A stretch of 25,167 nt of DNA, taken from positions 1 through 25,167 of IMG/VR virus record IMGVR_UViG_3300025274_001926. One strand, written 5' to 3'. This DNA is from a virus. The notes under the pieces are model-generated. The model searched no databases. It was not told the origin of the DNA and saw only the letters and a list, made by a program, of their open reading frames with translations. This document shows, in pieces, positions 23,135 to 25,167 of the stretch (position 1 is its first letter; each line of letters begins with the position of its first letter). Made by a program: the position numbers and the translations under genes.

Positions 23135-23878
23135 GTGCGGGACGCGTACCCGATCGAGCAGTTTGAGTTCAAGAATTTCCCGGTGATCAATACCGGGATA
23201 CCAAGGGCGATCTGCCTGCACACGGACGGCAACCCCAACCCACACACGGCGCTCGACGCCCTGAAATGGGGCGACCGCACGGGTTCCTTCAGCATCCACT
23301 ACTACATCGATGCCGACGGCACGGTCTTTGACGGCGTACCGGACGAGCAGCTCGCCTTCCACGTCAAGGAATACCGGATGGCTGCCTCAAAAGCGTGGCC
23401 GACGACCCACCCGGACGTGGAGGGGAAACGCGGTGACATCGGGGTCATCGGCATCGAGAACGTGATGAATGCCTCGGCGCATTGGTCCCAGGAAACGCGC
23501 ATCTCGCTTCTCCTGCTCGTCGGCAATCTCGTGAAGCAGTGGCCCCACCTTGCGGACGCGATCGTTGAACACGCAGATTTAGACCGATGGACCCGGGCCG
23601 AGGACGTGGGGCCGGCATTGCACCTCGCCGATTTCCGTGCTGATATATCGGATCTGCTCAGTGGGGAATCGGCACCGTGGCGCACCGTCGGCGAAGTGGC
23701 GACCGGCACACGCATGCCCGAGTCGGCCCGGCCCAAGCTGACGATCGTGCCTGCGACTGCGGCGGCACCACAAACACAACTAGCGGCGCTGGAGTCTCGT
23801 GTTGACGAGCTGGAGGCGACCGCGATCACATTGTCGGCGAGCCTCTCCCGCCTCCGGGAGCACCTGCGCGAGTCGTGA
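23135..23878 (+). CDS. N-acetylmuramoyl-L-alanine amidase (endolysin)
   Basis: A 247-residue enzyme that would cut the bond between muramic acid and the peptide stem, releasing progeny phage. It resembles the Amidase_2/T7 lysozyme fold. H29 (CLHTDG) is the first likely zinc ligand. SFSIHYYIDADGTVFDGVPD (51-70) and the AFHVKEY site (H76) match family landmarks. GIENV (E108) matches the IGIE motif. VEHADLD (H146) and EDVGP (D157) sit where the second His and the K/D-PGP motif usually lie; the usual Lys before D-P-G-P is not obvious. Residues ~211-247 are a coiled coil instead of a classical wall-binding domain. The GTG start follows the previous stop by 2 bases, with a weak ribosome-binding site. 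Confidence 0.85.
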   Translation: MRDAYPIEQFEFKNFPVINTGIPRAICLHTDGNPNPHTALDALKWGDRTGSFSIHYYIDADGTVFDGVPDEQLAFHVKEYRMAASKAWPTTHPDVEGKRGDIGVIGIENVMNASAHWSQETRISLLLLVGNLVKQWPHLADAIVEHADLDRWTRAEDVGPALHLADFRADISDLLSGESAPWRTVGEVATGTRMPESARPKLTIVPATAAAPQTQLAALESRVDELEATAITLSASLSRLREHLRES

Positions 23879-23890
23879 TGTGAGCGGGTT

Positions 23891-24466
23891 TTAGAACAAG
23901 CGGCCCTGGTCGCTCGTCGTCGTGGGCACGACCGGCGCGGCGGTGAAGTCGTGCCGGTACGCCGCACGCTGCTGGGCGATGGCGAGGTAGTGCGGGTCGA
24001 GGTCGGAGCCGATGAAGCCGAAGCCTGCATCCAGCGCCGCCATCCCGGTTGAGCCGCTGCCGCAGAATGGATCGAGCACGGTCCCGCCGGGCGGCGTGAT
24101 CAGAAGACAGAGGTAGCGCATGAGGCCGATCGGCTTGACCGTGGGGTGATCGTTGCGGCGGGTGTCCGTCCGAAGGCACGGGTTCTCGATGTCCTTGGCA
24201 CGGCCATCGCTGCGGCGCTCTGGTGCGAACCCTGCTAACCCCGCCTCTCGCTCCGCCCGTCCGGCCTTTGAGCTGTAGAAGAAGCGGGAGGGACCGTCGT
24301 CATTCTCGGCATCCAGCAGCGCCCCGCCTCTTCGTCGAGGATCAGGTTGGCGGGCCATCGGCCAGTTGGTTTGTATTTGGTTAGATCGACTGTGTGTGTC
24401 GCATCCCCGTCGATCCCGTAGTTCTGTGGGGCTGCGGAGATATTCGTTGTGACGGGGCGATCCCAT
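23891..24466 (-). CDS. C-terminal part of frameshifted DNA methyltransferase
   Basis: The reverse-strand continuation of the methyltransferase begun at 25089. The frame stays open upstream to an ATG at 24466, but only the part downstream of about 24321 is homologous-looking. It contains GALLDAENDDGPSRFFYSSK, NDHPTVKPIGLMRYLCLL and TPPGGTVLDPFCGSGSTGMA. The last is the SAM-binding motif I (DPFxGSGxT) of beta-class amino-methyltransferases. The usual order in this class is motif IV (DPPY) before motif I, as here across the two frames. Read after the slip, the two parts form one enzyme of about 399 aa. The first ~47 residues of this open frame overlap the N-terminal part in another frame and are not expected to be native. 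It ends 12 bases from the convergent amidase gene. Confidence 0.7.
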   Translation of the reverse strand: MGSPRHNEYLRSPTELRDRRGCDTHSRSNQIQTNWPMARQPDPRRRGGALLDAENDDGPSRFFYSSKAGRAEREAGLAGFAPERRSDGRAKDIENPCLRTDTRRNDHPTVKPIGLMRYLCLLITPPGGTVLDPFCGSGSTGMAALDAGFGFIGSDLDPHYLAIAQQRAAYRHDFTAAPVVPTTTSDQGRLF

Positions 24467-25089
24467 GCCTTCTCAAATCCGTCTTCGCTCTCGATCCGCG
24501 TCCCGTCGATATTCAGCGCGCCCGTGCCGTACGCCATCACGTTCTGGGCGACGGTGCCGATGAGCGGCTTGCGGGCCAGCACGATCGGCTCGTAGGCGGG
24601 TTTCAGCGCGGTGCCCCAGCCCTCCCATTGGCGCGACCGCTCAGTTTGTCCCTGATAAGCGTGAAGGTCTTCGCCACTGAGTAATGCTTCACCGGTAGTG
24701 GGGTGCGTGTGGCTTGCGTGTGCGACGGCATGTCCGCGATTCGGTAATCCTTCGCCACGATCGATTGCTCCCGCGACGTTTTTTGATTTGGGGAAACCGC
24801 TACCGAACAGCCACATCAGCACGTCACGAATCTCCCAGCCCGCATCCTCCACCGCGACCATCAGCCGATGGTGGGTGCGGGTGCCGCCGAACGCGAGGAG
24901 GTGCGCGCCCGGCTTCGCCACGCGTAGAGCTTCTGCCCACGTCGCGCGGTCATAGGCGACCCCGGAGGCGTCCCAGGTTTTGGACATGAACCCCAACTCG
25001 TAGGGCGGGTCGGTCACGATTGCGTCGATGCTCTCGGGGGAAAGCGGAAGACAGCGGGCGTCAGCGTGGAGAAAGGTGCCGTCCGTCAT
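24235..25089 (-). CDS. N-terminal part of frameshifted site-specific DNA methyltransferase
   Basis: The reverse-strand ATG at 25089 (MTDGTFLHADARCLPLSPES) begins a beta-class DNA methyltransferase (N6-adenine or N4-cytosine). DPPY at residues 27-30 (TDPPYELGF) is the catalytic motif IV. The GRWPANLILDEEAG segment (243-256) normally continues into ALLDAxxG...RFFY. Here the frame breaks after G256 and the ORF runs on with 28 unrelated residues (RCWMPRMTTVPP...) to a stop at 24235. The real partner continues in the -1 frame. The start overlaps the stop of the upstream methyltransferase by ATGA. Such proteins protect phage DNA from restriction. The break could be a sequencing error, a true mutation, or programmed slippage at GGGG. 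Confidence 0.7.
   Translation of the reverse strand: MTDGTFLHADARCLPLSPESIDAIVTDPPYELGFMSKTWDASGVAYDRATWAEALRVAKPGAHLLAFGGTRTHHRLMVAVEDAGWEIRDVLMWLFGSGFPKSKNVAGAIDRGEGLPNRGHAVAHASHTHPTTGEALLSGEDLHAYQGQTERSRQWEGWGTALKPAYEPIVLARKPLIGTVAQNVMAYGTGALNIDGTRIESEDGFEKAWDRPVTTNISAAPQNYGIDGDATHTVDLTKYKPTGRWPANLILDEEAGRCWMPRMTTVPPASSTAQRPDGRSERRG
24322..24325 (-). other. Frameshift point in the methyltransferase (homopolymer)
   Basis: The plus strand reads CCCC at 24322-24325 (GGGG on the coding strand). The coding sequence is GAG GCG GGG CGC TGC. One extra G would give GAG GCG GGG GCG CTG CTG GAT, which is exactly the family continuation (E-A-G-A-L-L-D). A P-site tRNA on GGG could also slip one base back onto GGG and restore the frame without an insertion. 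This is a single-base deletion signature in a homopolymer run. Confidence 0.75.
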
Positions 25090-25167
25090 GCGAGCAGGCT
25101 ATCGACCCGTACCAGGCGGTGCCCAATCCATTCGGCGACCGGCGCCACCACCCCATTGCCGCACATG
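25086..25167 (-). CDS. C-terminal fragment of a probable cytosine-5 DNA methyltransferase
   Basis: On the reverse strand the last 81 bases read MCGNGVVAPVAEWIG, then HRLVRVDSLLA and a stop. The CGNxVxxPxxEWI pattern matches motif X at the end of C5 cytosine methyltransferases (usually GNxVxPxxxxxI). The rest of the gene, with the PC catalytic loop, lies beyond the window edge. The stop overlaps the start of the next methyltransferase by ATGA, so the two are co-transcribed and probably coupled. Confidence 0.65.
   Translation of the reverse strand, partial: MCGNGVVAPVAEWIGHRLVRVDSLLA

Noticed and set aside
23879-23890. Bidirectional terminator between the amidase and the methyltransferase
   Set aside because: Only 12 bases separate the convergent genes, and no stem-loop with a T tract was visible.
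24235-24321. C-terminal 28 residues of the N-terminal methyltransferase frame as real protein
   Set aside because: They follow the point where the family-like sequence moves to the other frame and are out of keeping with the enzyme; probably read-through after the frameshift.
1-25167. tRNA genes, integrase, insertion sequences, replication or repressor genes
   Set aside because: None was recognised in any part of the window by motif or by order; the only enzymes recognised are for packaging, lysis and DNA modification, plus the small HNH-like protein.

Overview
The window is a GC-rich stretch of a tailed double-stranded DNA phage (Caudoviricetes), either a free phage contig or part of a prophage. 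About 24 kb of tightly packed forward-strand genes cover packaging, head, tail and lysis. A short reverse-strand DNA-methylation module closes the right end. No integrase, repressor, replication gene, tRNA or bacterial housekeeping gene is visible. The host cannot be named from the sequence. GC-rich codons and frequent GTG starts suggest a high-GC bacterium. The predicted endolysin has no recognisable Gram-positive wall-binding domain.

Layout. Positions 88-556 hold three tiny coupled genes: an HNH-type protein and two small peptides, the second very basic. A 154-bp gap follows (557-710) with several short direct repeats and one inverted repeat. Positions 711-2887 carry a small coiled-coil protein, a candidate small terminase subunit and a clear large terminase. 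The portal (2880-4700) and a Pro/Gly-rich protein come next. Two very large genes (5115-10040, 1641 aa; 10044-12743, 899 aa) then separate the portal from the scaffold (12799-13611) and major capsid protein (13615-14484). From 14497 to 22141 lies a run of mainly beta-rich virion proteins, including a carbohydrate-binding-like tail or neck protein, a propeller-like tail protein, and fibre or decoration proteins. A Cys/His protein with a likely zinc site sits among them. Positions 22143-22600 hold two small accessory genes. The lysis module (22601-23878) has three small membrane proteins followed by an N-acetylmuramoyl-L-alanine amidase.

On the reverse strand there is a beta-type DNA methyltransferase, broken by one base in a C4 run at 24322-24325. 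Upstream of it, cut by the window edge, is the C-terminal tail of what looks like a cytosine-5 DNA methyltransferase. The two overlap by ATGA.

No tape-measure, tail-tube, sheath or baseplate gene was recognised after the capsid gene. Together with the giant proteins between portal and scaffold, this points to a short-tailed (podovirus-like) virion in which the 1641-aa and 899-aa proteins are probably internal or ejected virion proteins. The middle of the 1641-aa protein resembles a conserved domain of phage large/polyvalent proteins. The 899-aa protein has a triplicated helical module and a perfect PPIDE repeat. These two genes are the least understood and most interesting part of the window. 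All functional calls rest on motifs, composition, length and gene order read by eye; no database search was run.
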